Below are positions 23,977 to 36,880 of a DNA stretch of 64,000 bases, one piece after another. The notes beneath the pieces are model-generated. The model worked only from the letters and a program-made list of their open reading frames with translations, did no database searches and was not told where the DNA came from. This DNA is from Spinellus fusiger (taxonomy: Eukaryota; Mucoromycota; Mucoromycetes; Mucorales; Phycomycetaceae), in the NCBI GenBank assembly GCA_025094145.1, contig JALLLS010000054.1, positions 185,541-249,540 on the forward strand. The letters are read 5' to 3'. Position numbers and translations under genes: made by a program. How positions within the stretch are numbered: position 1 is the stretch's first letter; every line of letters starts with the position of its first letter.

Positions 23977-26900
23977 GAAAACAGTATTTAAAACATTTAA
24001 TATAATAGGTTAACCTTTCTCTTTAAGCAAAAGATTAGCCAAAGAGTTATTTTTTCCCTCTCATCAATAGTAATAGTATAGGAAAATAAAATAAAAATAG
24101 TAATGTTTATTCCTAGAGACCATAAAAGAAGCCAATAACCTTATCACTATCAGGTATTCAAGAATATATTCAAAAATAGTACTGTCAGAATGTTTGTTAA
24201 TTTATTGACAGCTGACATATTAGATGCATAAAGACCCTTCATTTAAGAATATGAACTTAATATCCACACACCCCTTGAAAACCTTAACTAGATCCACTGT
24301 ACATTCTATCGAATGTTTTATCGAATCAGATACTGGCTATAGTATTACCTATGCCAGTGTTCTAGGAATGTCTATTGACTCCAAAGACAACACATATTTA
24401 ATAATAAATTTATTGTAAATATACTAGACTCTTTTCTAGATGTTTAAAAAAGTACTCTTTATGTAAATAAGCTTCAAACCCACCAGAAAACAATGATGAT
24501 TTGTAGATAATATAATGATCTACATACTTGACCCCATAATAGAAAAAGGGGCACCTCTCCCCCTCATAGAAAATCAGGCACTTCAGACTCGACAGTGGTA
24601 GGAAATAAGACAAATAGAAATATTCATCCACTATATTGTTTTCATTCATTTGATTTCTTTTATACTTTCTAGTATACGATTATAGCAATTGCTAATTAAT
24701 GAACACTGATAAGCAATGATATTGGTTATTGAATCAAACTCATAGACTGATAGTATCAGCTATCTTCGAATGTCCAGATGTGATAGACAAAGTATGGGAG
24801 TTGTTGTCTTATAGACATTAAAGTATCACAGTCCTCTGGGGTCATTTAAGCTTACAGCTTTATTGTTGTTCATTACGGACTTTTTCTTATCTAAAAAGCA
24901 CAAATTTAAATATTCCCAGTTGAAATTTATGCCTATTTACCTATCTACTTGGCTGACTGGCTATCTGGCTGAACATATATCTATAGGCTATCATACTTGT
25001 TTTTATTGGTTTCTATTATTGATTTAATACATAATTCGATAGATATATTTGTCTTAAGAAAGTATTTGAGTAGTACAAATAATAAAAAGAACCATGGAAT
25101 AAAAGTACAAGTTTAAATAAGCTTCAAACAATACTATAGGCGTGTTATGAAATCCAGGTGCTAAGCATAAAAAAAAGCAATTAACGTACTACAATGCGGT
25201 TTCGAATAAAAATCGATTAAAGGTACAGTAATCTTGCAATGAATAAAACTTCGAATAGAGTTTAGAGGCTAGAGCATATAATTACCAAATAGTGTCTGAT
25301 GAATATTTAAAAAATAACAAAGTTGTACATTTATCAAAGCTTTTACTATTAGCTACACACGAATACATCCCTCATTTATTAATTTATCAGCAACTTAACT
25401 ACTACACATTGGATAAATAAATAAACATCAAAAAGCGGTTTAAAAGTCATTTATACAAAGTGATAGTTAGGGCGTATTGATAGGTAGTGAATGTTTACAT
25501 TCCACTATTCAGTTTAAAGATTTTTTTATTAGGGTAATAGTACAATTGCTCTATAGAGCTTCCTGCTACCCATGGACAAAGAAAAGATACAAAAAAGCTC
25601 TGAGTCAAAAGAACAAAAAGGAAATACAAAGAAAAAAGGACAAAGACTACCGAGCTTCAAGGCTGTTCTTGCTTTCCACTCTTCATCTACTCTAAGAGTT
25701 GTGGCAGCATCTCATTCTTCAGACAAACCTTTATTGTGAGAGATTTCTACATAAAGTGACAAATGTCGGTATCTTCTATTTATTGTCTATAAATAGAGTA
25801 CATATTATTTAAGCAAAAGAATAAATGATCTGGCCATGCATTGCATAAGCTTATCTGTTAACTTTACATTTTTAATAAAGAGTAGGCAATTTTAATATGA
25901 CACGTCTTATTTCTGCATTCAATAAGCTCACTGGGATAAGTCTTCTTTACTAAAGATCTTAATTCACGCTATCTAAAAATGATCACTGATTTATTGATTT
26001 GCACAGGTTAAACATTAGACTATTATGTATATTACAATATTTAAAAGGAATTAAGTATAAGCCTATTTAAAACTCAATTAGGTAATAGATCAGATTACAA
26101 CAGGTTGTCATCCAACAAATCACAAAGTTTGATCAGATGGAGAAGGCTCAGATAAAGACTCCTTTTTATATTACGTTATATCACTTATGCTTTCAGTGAA
26201 GATATCTCTCTCTACTAAATAAGTTTTAAATACTTCTAAGCTATTCATATTTAGTAGGTTACAATCTATTCACAATACTAAACACTCAGCTACGATCCGC
26301 TAAGGTTTATAACTGCCTAGTACTTGAAAATAGTGAAAAAGAACCAAAAAGTTTTTTTATGGAAATAAGCACTAAGGTATTTATCTTCTTGAAGGTAGAT
26401 GGTATGATAATGGCCACATTTAGTTGGTTATAGTTACTTTCTCATCAATAAAACAAATAAATATAATTTAGATCATATCTAGCATCCACATATATGCCTG
26501 TCTAAACCAATTGAGCTCATCTTACTATCATTTTTGATCATATATTTATAGTTATTCTACAATAAGTAAACCATAAAAAAATAACACCTTTACTGAAATT
26601 TGTTTGATGGTTTCTCTTTTTCTATGTTCTATTTTTTTCGAGAAGCAATGAGATCATATTTCGGGGTTTATAATCCACGAAAAAAAGCCCTCGGTGTGAC
26701 TACTTGATAGCTTTTACTGGGAAAGGTGTTTATCCACCATACTTAACCATAAATTCCTTCGAGAAACCCGTCTATGAAGTGTAACAATAACCTACACGAT
26801 ATTCTATTCTATTATTCGCTATCGTTCTATTGACACTATTTTATGAAGCCAAAAATATTCTCAAGTAGAAATAAAGAAAACAGCTCATAATGGTTGGTTC

Positions 26901-27579
26901 TAGGTTTAAGGTTATAGTGATGAAATTCTGTAATATTTTCCCCGGATTCTATATAGACTTTTATTTATTTATTTGTTTATTTGCTTATTTGCTTATTTGC
27001 TTATTTATTATTTATTTATTTAAAGAAAAAAAGTATTATTTCTTACAGTAATAAAGTTGCAATGTAGGGTACTCAGGACAATCATATTCCTAGGATATAT
27101 TGAACAACTCATTGTCGGGACAATGTTTAATAATTATCACAGGAAAAATAAATAAAGGTAGGGTTCATAATTACCTAAAAAAATTGAGCTAATATCTATG
27201 ACTAACTCATAAACATTCAGGATAAGTATCGTATAAGCGTGCACGCCTAAAGTCTTTTTTATTCTTGTTATTATCCTCCTATGGTGTGACAATGGTGCTC
27301 TATTTAGTTCTATTTGATACATGCACACTGTCTCTCCATTCTTTGTCAGTCTTTCAAATATTCAGCAAGGTCTGAAACCATTTTTGCTCGGGACATCCCC
27401 ATCTCTCAACTTGGTAAAATATTTGTGTTGTATAAAGCTTCCTCAAAAACTTCAAAAGTATTCTATTTACAATATTAAAAAATATTAAAAAGTCTATATT
27501 TCTCTAGTTTATCTGTATGGAGTATTTTGCCTTAAGATAGCCAAGTTATCAGAACATCTACTCTTGTACTAAAATACTA
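23977..27579. other. AT-rich intergenic tract
   Basis: No supportable gene. Open frames are short and without domains. A TTTATTTA/TTTGCTTA tetranucleotide tract lies at about 26958-27021. The first 100 bases contain the 3' flank of the coiled-coil gene. Confidence 0.6.
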
Positions 27580-28640
27580 CTCTACACACCCAAAGATTTT
27601 TCTGGCCTTTAAGCGGTGATATCCCCTTCTTTTTACGTAAAAGAAAAAACGCTCCTTCTATGGAACTGTGTTTAAAATCAAAAGGTTTGCTGATATCCAA
27701 ATAATTGTTTCCTTTTGTGGATACCTCAATATCAAATTGTATTATCAATAGAATATATTGTTTATGAATAAAATTGTTTATTGCAATAGTATAGATAATA
27801 CTATATTATGACTATAGCTACTGTCTAATAACAATACATTAAGTGTCTTGTACATTAGAATAAGCTCAAGCCCAGATGAAGACACCGCTTAACTTTTTTA
27901 TCACTAGAATAGTCCTTGGTAGTGTCCATTACTTCCATCTATTGTTTTTCTTTGTTAATAATAGTATATTACCTTACTCAGTTATGCTCATATTGACGAG
28001 TACTTAGGCGTTAAGTTGTATGGACAGCATGGGAAATAACAAAAGGAGGGGAATATCAAAACAAATAATAATCTTTCTTTATCTATTCTATTCTATTCTA
28101 TTCTATTAATGAATAAATTTTAGTCTTCACTCATAAGATTCATGTCAAACAATTCACACTTTATTTGCCTTGGGCCTAAAAGACAGTATTAGAAACAATA
28201 CCTTGTTGTCATTAAGCACCACTGTTAATACCAGTTACAATAACATAGTTACTGAAGTGATTATGAATATTGATTCAATAAATAAATACACTGTTCTTAA
28301 TATTAGTAAGTTTGGTTCTATTTTATGGACAATGACCACTAGAGTTAATTCTGTGTGTGTCTTATAATACATCTTTCTTAAGCAGTGTTATGTTGCAAAT
28401 ACTGTGGGCTTAAGGATAGCACATGTTAAACATTAAATGCAGTGATTGAGTTGCAATGTCAGGTTTGCTTCTTCCTTTTATCCAACTTTATAGTGTTTAA
28501 TTACACAGTCCATAGTCAATGCTAAAACAGACAGACGGTGAAAAGGTTCTTTTCAAACACATTAGCCAACCAAAGAAATATTATGACTTTATTGTTCGTG
28601 TATTTCCTTTTATATCCCAAAAATATTTTGTTGCTATGAG
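27580..28640 (+). mobile_element. 1.1-kb TIR element, copy A
   Basis: Homologous over its length to 57402-56265 in opposite orientation. The left end starts CTCTACACACCCAAAGAT followed by TTTTTCTGGCCTTTAA; the right end is a degenerate TATATCCCAAAAATATTTT. Shared internal blocks include GTTTAAAATCAAAAGGTTTG near 27670, AAGTTGTATGGACAG near 28011 and a 28170-28330 stretch that translates to LKDSIRNN...NTSYNNIVTEV in both copies. No transposase domain is recognised, so it is probably non-autonomous or carries unknown small proteins. The right-terminal about 35 nt resemble the ends of the Fanzor elements at 29932 and 62636. Confidence 0.75.
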
Positions 28641-29154
28641 ACAAGAGACACACAGGACCTCTTAAGGCTGGTCACTGATACGGAGATTGACAGAAAAGAG
28701 AAGGGTATGGAGTGACAGAAGGCAGACTGGTAGCTGTAATAATAATGGCACCAATGTGGGAATACAGAAAGAAAACAAGTCGAAAACAAGAAACAGTCAG
28801 CTACTCAAGTCCTTAAAGCCTATCTTGTTTATACTCTAGAAAGCTGTTTGGATCAAAGTCTATTTTATTAAAGATGTAGATAGCTACACTTTTCATACTA
28901 GTTTACTATTTCTATTCGCAAGCGACAGCTATGGTTTTTATAGAACATCCAAGCAAATTAGGAAGGGTGACAGTCATATGGATCCTAGTTATTCAGGGTG
29001 TTTATCTGCTGTATATGAAAAAATGGTCAATATATTAATAAATGGTGGCATAAAATACAATAAGTAGAGAAGAAAAAAACATAGCAAAATAGAGAGAATG
29101 AAAAAGAAGAAACCGCAATACGATAGATGAAAAGAACAAAGAACAAAGACAGGA

Positions 29155-29715
29155 AAAAGGTGCCAGTGCAAGAGTAATACGACACACACATAGAGAGTGC
29201 ATTAATATATCTCGAACTAACTACTTTTACTATTATTTTATTATTGAAAAGGGATATTGTCACCTAGAAAGATTGGAGTATGATCCTGCCAAGCTGCCAG
29301 TTGTTGCTTATGGCACAGGAGTAAAGGTAAAAGATGCTACCAAGTTCAAAGGTCATCGTGTTGGTTTGCCAAGAATTCTATATCAATCATTGAAAAAGAG
29401 ACAAAAAGATGGAGATCTTCTTATGGTTGATGTCGATGAGTTCTTTACATCGAGGGTAAGCATGATTGACCTCTCACTCAATATAAAATTCTATTTTAAC
29501 AGTTACTCTGTTTTATTTTTTTTCTCAAGGTCTACCACACTTATAACACAAACAACCTCACCAAAGTATTAGTAAATTTCAACAATATTCACGCTTGCCA
29601 AAGTTGTGGAGTTGCTTGGAACAGAGATGTGAATGCATCAAAGAATATCTATACAATTGCAGAAGAGTGTTTAAATAGTCGCCACCGACCAGTTCCATTC
29701 TGTAGAAAAGAATAG
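29155..29715 (+). pseudogene. Decayed Fanzor (TnpB-like) nuclease, C-terminal half
   Basis: Spliced reading gives exon remnants around 29155-29172, 29273-29455 and 29530-29715 with an intron of about 74 nt (GTAAGC...CAAG). Diagnostic order of motifs: KLPVVAYGTG, then KFKGHRVGLP, VDVDEFFTSR, a spoiled first zinc knuckle, then the second knuckle and RuvC-III block CQSCGVAWNRDVNASKNI, ending RPVPFC. This is the C-terminal arrangement of Fanzor/TnpB RNA-guided nucleases (the RuvC-III Asp is the D of NRDVNAS). The first CxxC reads VYHTYN here, but CHTCN in the copy near 62.9 kb, so both zinc-binding Cys have become Tyr. No N-terminal wedge/REC or RuvC-I is seen upstream. Non-functional as it stands. 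Confidence 0.8.
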
Positions 29716-29932
29716 ATATTCTTATTTGTATTCATATTATATATCGCCACATCGAAAGTGGTTTCCTCCGGGATTCAGATATTTACAGGTAAAGCTATAT
29801 AATAATCTTTATTTAAAAAACTAACATGAATACATCTTAATTTATTTTTGCTCCTTTTCAAATCAATGTCATTTCTTAAACAATTGTAGTTTGACTATTT
29901 CCTTTTATATCCTAAAGATCTCCTGGTGTGTA
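29716..29932 (+). ncRNA. Candidate omega (guide) RNA region of Fanzor copy A
   Basis: Non-coding stretch between the Fanzor stop and the element end, about 90% identical by eye to 62850-62636. A block at 29738-29793 differs at one position only and holds a hairpin CCAC-ATCGAAA-GTGG followed by TTTCCTCCGGGATTCAGA and ATATTTACAGGTAAA. In TnpB/Fanzor systems the guide RNA scaffold lies here, overlapping the nuclease 3' end and running to the element boundary so that flanking DNA becomes the guide. Expression is not shown by the sequence. Confidence 0.4.
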
Positions 29933-31627
29933 ATTAGGTAGAGTCTAAGAATATTTATAATAATTCGAATCCCGGGGATATTTTTTAATTAAAAAAGTCT
30001 CTATAATTGTTATAATTATTGATTTTAGCCTATGCATCTTTTAATACAAGAATATATTCAAGCTTATTTTATCTATCAGGAAAAATCATAAGTACTAAAG
30101 ATCAGTCTGTTATCTTAAACGTGTCCCAGTAACAATGAGTCAAATGCTGACATTGTTTGTATGCTAGATATGCATCCTTCGAATGTAAGCAACCTATTAA
30201 AGTGTTACCAAAAGACTAACGCTGTTACAGCCGCCTCAACTCATATCAATAAAAAAAAAGGCTAGAGATACACCAGTGAGTTTATAAGGAAAATTTAGTG
30301 ATCCCACCAATATATGAACTGTCCTCTGTAGAAACACAACAGCTAAGGTTCCCACAAAGACAACGTCACATTTTCTAAGTAAGGGATTTACATTCCCTCA
30401 AAGTTAAAGATAAATAAATGCTAGCCGAAAAAGTATAGAGAAACAATATTCAAATAGGCTCATAAGTCTTTTCATTAAATTCACAATAAACAGTTAACCT
30501 TTTTATCTGAAATAATAGCACGTCTTTTGAAAAATCCAACCCTTAAAAAGAGCCCTGGTAATGTCTATAACATATCATCAATCCATTCTAGTGGGGAAGA
30601 TGTTGTATGTCTGTGTGCTGTGGGGATAGTATGTACTCCGACAAACACACTTGTACTTTGAGGATGAATGATTTGACTAAGTATTTTTGTCTTTCTTCCC
30701 TGACTCCTAGAATTAGTTACCATTTTACATAAATGGTAGCAAGTATCACACTATGAGACTAAAGTTAAGGTTAGAGTTTTATAGCAACCAGAAGAATTGT
30801 CTTGAGCTAGTGTTAGAAAGATAGAAAATTGCTAGACTTTACCAATAATTTCATTATCAACATGAGGCGGATAGGTCAGATTTTCCTTACTATTATTTAC
30901 TATTATTATTTATTAAACTACGTTTTGAAGATAAAAATGTTTTACTACATACATCACTTTTATAAATTGTAAGAAGTCTGGAACCTTTATCTAAGGAATT
31001 ATTTAAGATATAGTAATATGAATTGTTATAAATATGAAAGAGTAAAAAAAAGGCTTGGATTTTGAAACACGACACTACGTTTTATATGTCACTTTATTTC
31101 TTGATAAAGACCTTTGTACCTCTATTATTTATAATTATTATGAAATTTTGACCTTATAAAAACTAATTGATACTGGTTTTACAGTGTTTTTGTTTTTGTT
31201 TATTATTATTATTTCCAAATGCCAATGACTGTAGCTTGATTTATTTATCGGGAAATCGTGACATTGAGAAGGTTCTGATTTTTTTTATATTTAAGAAAAG
31301 AAGAAAAATTATATATGAACTAGCATAGACTCTATAAAAGTATTACATGAAGCCATTTGCACTAGGTAGAAGTCAATATTGCAACATATTGCAACATAAA
31401 GAGCTATCGTATAAATATAGTTCAAACTATTTATTTTATTTTTTGGGCCTGATTTGCTATTCGCGCATTGGGCATTTTAGTCACCCTATGAGAGCTTTTG
31501 ACAAAATAAGAATAAACATAGAAACACTTCAAATACAAAAGTGAAAAAAAAATGAATGCAAAGAGGAAGGAAACAGAAGGACGGAGAAATAAAAAACCTC
31601 AAATGAGAAATGTTGGTAAAATGACAA
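29933..31627. other. AT-rich intergenic tract
   Basis: No gene or recognisable element. A few ATT/TTA microsatellite patches lie near 30893-30920 and 31195-31215. Confidence 0.6.
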
Positions 31628-32284
31628 TTATGAATAGACACCAACACACCCATTAGCAGCCTTAATGAGCAAGCTACCAGCTGATGGCTCTACCTTAAAG
31701 TCTCGAGTATATGTGGCTTGATCAATGGCTTGCAGCAGTATTAACAAACTGGGCCAGAGATCTCGCCATTTAACAAAAGGCTTAACTGTGCGTGGCAAAA
31801 GATTTAGACAATAGTCAATTGGATAAACGTCTTGTGGTGGGGCAGAAACTAGGAAGAACAAGAACGTGGAGCGTTCATGGCCAACGAATGTGCAAGTGAG
31901 AAAGTGGTCCCTGTTAGCCGAAGGGTGACCACATTGGCAAAGAACTAAAGGTGTTGGTAGTAACCAAACAATCCTCCATTTTAGTAGACGATGTCTTTCT
32001 TTGCGCGTGCACGGTAGTAGAAGAATTGGATCCCAAACAGGTCTATAGAGTCCACGGGCTACCGTCACCAGCGGATTCTTACTATGCACTATACTATTAA
32101 TTTCACTTTGAAGACGTTCAAGATAAGCTACTTTTAATGTATATTTAGGAAGGTTTTGAGCCTGTCCTATTCTTCGAGCATTTTCCCAGAGTACATTGCC
32201 ACGTAGCTTAATCCATCTGGCTTTACTCTGGGGTGCTTCAAGCTGCGAGACAAGGCACCAGATCGTATGAATATTGTCAGTCAA
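31628..32284 (-). pseudogene. LINE (non-LTR retrotransposon) polyprotein, C-terminal fragment
   Basis: Open for about 218 codons without an internal stop. The sequence ARGLYRPVWDPILLLPCTRKERHRLLKWRIVWLLP followed by a Cys/His cluster CQCGHPSANRDHFLTC is the tail found after the reverse transcriptase in mucoralean LINE-type ORF2 proteins (RRRLLRWR...C.GC....SR.H...C). The RT catalytic core is absent, so the element is 5'-truncated, as is usual for LINEs. It abuts the Tc1-like remnant, with about 100 bp between them. No clear poly(A) tail or target-site duplication is seen. Confidence 0.6.
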
Positions 32285-32388
32285 TAATAATAATAATTTC
32301 GTTTTCCGACCTCTGTTTTGGTCAAAATAAATTCTTTTTTTTTTTGCTTATTTCTCATTTATTCTTTTTCCACTATATAACATCCATT

Positions 32389-33437
32389 ATGTCTAACACC
32401 ACTGAACAAACCACCAAGCCTATTAGAAACAAAAAGAAGAATATTGATGAATTCAATAGTCAACTCATTGTTCAGGAGGCCACCGTAAATAGCACCAGAC
32501 AAGTGGATAGTGTAGCTATGTTTAGCGTCATTAATTCCACTGTCAACCTTATCATGAAGAGATATAGGGGAACTGACTGTTTCAAAGCAGAAAGAGGCTT
32601 TAGACACAAGTCCATTCTGATGGAGAGGGATGAAAGAGAAGTTTTATCCAAGGTGGAAAGAGATTTCTTCCAGAGCATGAATGAGCTTCGCCAAGGAATG
32701 GTTACCAAAGTGTGCATGAACACTTTCAGAAGATGAGGAGGAAGCTTGGCCTTTATTCTTCTTTCAGGGTGGCTAAGAAACCTTCTCTCAGAATTAAACA
32801 CAATAAGTTGAGGCTTACTTAGACTAGGATCTACCTCCACTGAACAGATGAAGACTGGAAGACAGTCATCTGGTCCGATGAGTCGAAGTTTCAGCTAATG
32901 AGCAACAACAACCGTACCAGAGTAGTGCGCAAGAAGAAGGAGGGACTGCTCCCAAAGAATGTGAAGCCTACCATGAAGTTTGGTGGTGGTGGTGTGATGG
33001 TGTGGGGTTCCTTTTCTGGTGAAGGTGTTGGTAGATTTGCTGTGGTGGAGGGGTCCATAAATAGTGCCAAATACACCAGTATTTTTTAAAAAAAGGCCTA
33101 TTGCCCCGAGCTGGCTCGTCTTTTCGGCACTGAATCCAGTGGTAGGCTATGTTCTTCAAGAGGACAATGCCAGTTGCCATACTAGTAAGGAGACTAGAAA
33201 ATGGAGGGGTGGCCCTCTTAGTGCCCTGATCTGAACCCAATTGAGCATCTTTGGGAGGAACTGGACAGAACAGTTCACAAGAGGATGACCCCAGCAAGTA
33301 CCCTCCAGGATTTGAAGGCTTTCCTGGTTCAAGAATGGGACAAGATCTCCAAAGAAGTTACCAACAACCTCATTGCCAGCATGCATCAGAGATGTAGGGC
33401 TGTCATTGAGGCCAAGGGTGGAGACACCAAATACTAA
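32389..33437 (+). pseudogene. Decayed Tc1/mariner-family transposase
   Basis: The N-terminal frame (32389-32736) carries a helix-turn-helix-like region (MKRYRGTDCFKAERGFRHKS...VERDFFQSMNELRQ). After a frameshift near 32735 the reading continues with RVAKKPSLRIKHNKLRLT, then stops, DWKTVIWSDESKF (first catalytic Asp), GGGGVMVWGSFSGEGVG, AKYTSIF, LQEDNASCHTSK (second Asp), a second frameshift, and DLNPIEHLWEELDR (catalytic Glu), ending SMHQRCRAVIEAKGGDTKY. All three DDE positions can be seen, but at least two frameshifts and several in-frame stops make it inactive. Terminal inverted repeats could not be identified in the flanks. Confidence 0.88.
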
Positions 33438-36400
33438 TGGTTTCTACCCAATAAATTTGTATTTATTATCCTGTTGACCTTCTTTATACTTCATCCGATT
33501 TTGAAGTCTCTACTGTGTGTTTAATGTATGTTTTTGTTACAAGTAATAAGTATTTCCCCATACAAGAATCCTATTGGAAAATGAAGTTTATTATTATTTT
33601 GACTGACATTGTACCTACTATTGAGTCTCACAGAGGCATTTATAGCAGAACTAGACCTATTCTTTAATACTTTTACGTATGTGTGATACCCCCAAATTCT
33701 TGAATTAATATTTAGAGCTGACCTCACAACATTGTAAGGTTTCGACTAATGTTACCATGTTCAATGATAGGTAAGCTCATTTTCGGAACTTTCTGATAGT
33801 ATCCACAGCAAACCTATGTACAACATTAGATCGGGACTAGAGTCAACGCTTTTATGCTCAATAGTAACCAGTTTGGCAGGTAGATGGAAAGAGACATTTA
33901 TATCAAATATCATTTGTTAATGAAAGTAAATAAACAAACCAAAAACAACACTTTAAATGTTAGGTATATGTCTAAATAATATTAAATAATAGCTCAATAG
34001 TTAGAGATCATACGTGAGCAATAATATTTATTCATTGTAAAGTAATATATTATAGTTTTTGCATTAATTACCAAAATTTTGTCAAATTGTATTTATTTTT
34101 TATTCTTCATTTGTATGAGAGTTTTTTTGTCCCTAATTAGTTACACCTGTAAAAAATCCAAGACTAGCTCTATATCTTTGATTACTTTCCATAATTACAT
34201 TTAGTTCCGACAAAAGCTCATAATGATAACTGTAAAGAGAGACAAAGGGCCAAATAATGCACGTCTTTGTACCCTACAATGGCCAAATAAAAAAATCACA
34301 ACAGTTTTACTTTTTACTTATTTTAGTTCTAATAACACGATAGTCTATAGCTACAAATCTATTTATTATTTAAATAATGATCTTGATTCAATGTTAGATG
34401 AGGAAAAATATATTATATAGATTGAATCCAAGCTTGCTTCTTAAAGACATTGGTACTATTTTATGTATTTATGGTAACATGGCATAAATAGCTCATAGTG
34501 TTGGTGAAGTTATTCACTAAATGTTTATGCTATTAGCTACTAATACTGTATCATGAAACTTTCTAACTATTCTTTTCAAATAGACCACAAAATAGCCTGG
34601 AGTCCAGATCAGGCCTCTGTATGAGCCAATCAAGTATGATATCAACTTATTTTTCCTTCACTTTTTTATTATAGTACTAATTCACTGTTGTGAAACCTAG
34701 TATTGTTTTTTTTTTCGAATTTTTATTTACTGTAGGATTCAGTAGTAAATTGACAAAGATCGGTATCAGTGGATCGTGAATTTACTGGTGTATTTTAAAA
34801 ACTGAAACTAAACTACATCAAACAAAAAGAAAATACAGTAAGAAAATAAAGCACTAGAAGATTATCAAATGAAAGAACAGATATATACTGTTGTTTCATT
34901 TATATACATTTATATATTATTTTCATACGATAAAACCTATATCTAGTTCATTAAAATCATTCTTATACTGATAAAGAGTATTTCTACAACAGATAGAGAC
35001 ATTAACACCAAAAGACGCCTATTTTTAATACTAATAAATAATAAACAAGTCAAACATTAAGATTCTAGAAGTGCTAATCATGAAATCTTTTACTGTGAAT
35101 AGATTTCTATAGTATCACTAGCAATCCGTTTTTTATTTTTTATTTTTTATTTTTTATTTGGAATTTCTTTCCAGAAACAAACAGAAGAATTGACTCTAGA
35201 AATATAAATTTCCGAGCAAAGGATACAGTCTAGGAGACTATGAAGAAGAAGACCTTGTTATCAAGAGTTGATTTCTTTAAGCAACGGGATTTTCATTCTC
35301 ATAAGTCCGAGCAGAGGCCTATACTGACAAAAATAATGCATAAAATAGGCTCAGATGGGTACATAATCAGTAGTGTTCCATTGTCTGGTCAGATAAGGCC
35401 AGGGTTGAATTAGTAGTCTGTGACATCAAAGTTTCTGTTTTGAGAACAGAAGGGAAATGCCTTCTGTATGAGTGCATAAAAGAGAGAGTAAATTTTAGGA
35501 ATAATGACGCTCTAATATGAAAATGTAGCAGTATGGAGATGTGGGGGATGTACGTACACTGTGAAGAGTAATGTAATTTCCGGAAAGTACCTCGGTGGCA
35601 TAATGGGGAAATATTAACTATTTCCTAAGCATACACTTTCTCTAAATCTTAAAGTCGATTTTCACTTGCAGGAGAGCAACGCCATGTGACACGCCAGCAA
35701 AGAAACAAAATAGTAAGGCAGAAAGCGGTGTTACGATCATTACTAGATAGTACCCACAAAGTCTGGGTCTTGGCACAACTATACATAGTTAGGTACACAT
35801 AATAGAGCCTTTTAGAGAAGACAACTTCTGTGAACTAACAAAAAAAGAGTTAAAGGCCATCTTGGTGTAGTGATAAGATGAAATATCTTGAGAAGTAGCT
35901 GAAGATTATACTGCCAGTATAAGGCAGGAATGTCAGATAGTGATTAGTATCAAATGTAGGCAAAAAAGTGGGTCTATATATCTATATTTTATAAAGCTGT
36001 TTTATTTTAAATTCTGTAATTTACTCTTAAATGATGGAAACTGAATATCTTTTCTAATAAACTCATAAATTAGTAGCAATAAACGAATTTTTTTTTTAAA
36101 AAAAAAATAGTAAGTGTTTTGACTTTCTCAGTTTTTTTTATATCTATTATTATAATGCATAGGTTCTTATAAAACTTTCACTAACAAAAAAAAACTTGCT
36201 CACTCTATTGATAAACTATAAGCATTTCTTATGAGGCTAAATGTTGGTAAATTAGATAGTCTTCTTTTGTCATTTTATGACTAACTATAATACTATCACC
36301 ACTACCTATTAATTAGATGATCAATTCATTCGACTAAATAATTGTGAAAATTGCTTGGTAATCTAATAAAGCTAATTAAGGTTTTACCAGTGATTTTCTT

Positions 36401-36671
36401 TTTAATCTTTTATTGCTACTACACTAAGAGCCTAGAAAAATTACAAAAATTGCAGATTGTGTAATGATATCTCAATAAATAAATGTGTACCTATGAATAT
36501 TTTCATTACAGTTTTCCCGTCATATTTTCCTTATATGCATCCACTTAATCCTTTATCAGAACCACTAAGATGAAAGATAGGTGCCTTAGCATCCAAAATA
36601 AGTCTATTAATGTTGATAAGTTACTCGTAAACAGCAAGTCTATTATCAAGGTTGATTAAATACCCAAGTAT

Positions 36672-36880
36672 TCAATCCAAACCTCAACCTAATTGAGTAT
36701 CTTTGGGCTTAATAATTTTTTTTTATATAATATTAATATTAATCACACCACCATGAGAGATATGGAGGCCATCATGTTTTAGTGGAATAAAATCCTCAAA
36801 GAGTATAATGGTTTTACTGGTAGTATGAGGCGGAGATGCTTGACAATCATAAACTCTAAGAGTAGTTATGCAAAATACTG
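36672..36880 (+). pseudogene. Old Tc1/mariner transposase remnant (C-terminal end)
   Basis: Translated fragments NPNLNLIEYLW (cf. DLNPIEHLW of Tc1 transposases) and, after a short AT-rich insertion, WNKILKEYNGFTGSMRRRCLTII...AKY correspond in order to the last about 60 residues of the transposase at 33.2-33.4 kb. Much more diverged than that copy; no flanking repeats visible. Confidence 0.6.

Larger units (their letters stand above)
29135..29932 (+). mobile_element. Fanzor-bearing element, copy A (3' part)
   Basis: Nucleotide homology with the copy at 63440-62636 (opposite strand) runs from about 29135 to a shared end CTAAAGATCTCCTGGTGTGTA at 29932, after which the copies diverge abruptly; this marks the right end. 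The left end cannot be placed with confidence; a GAGACACACAGGACCTCTT stretch at 28647 might be a worn terminal repeat. It contains the decayed Fanzor frame and the conserved 3' non-coding stretch described separately. Confidence 0.75.

Noticed and set aside
25477..25695. 72-aa basic frame with KKRYKKALSQKNKKE
   Set aside because: Lys-rich because of A-rich DNA; overlapping frames are equally open, no family resemblance.
35858..35940. Possible tRNA or tRNA-derived SINE
   Set aside because: There is an A-box-like TGGTGTAGTGA, but no GGTTCRANYCC B box at the right distance and no acceptor stem pairing.
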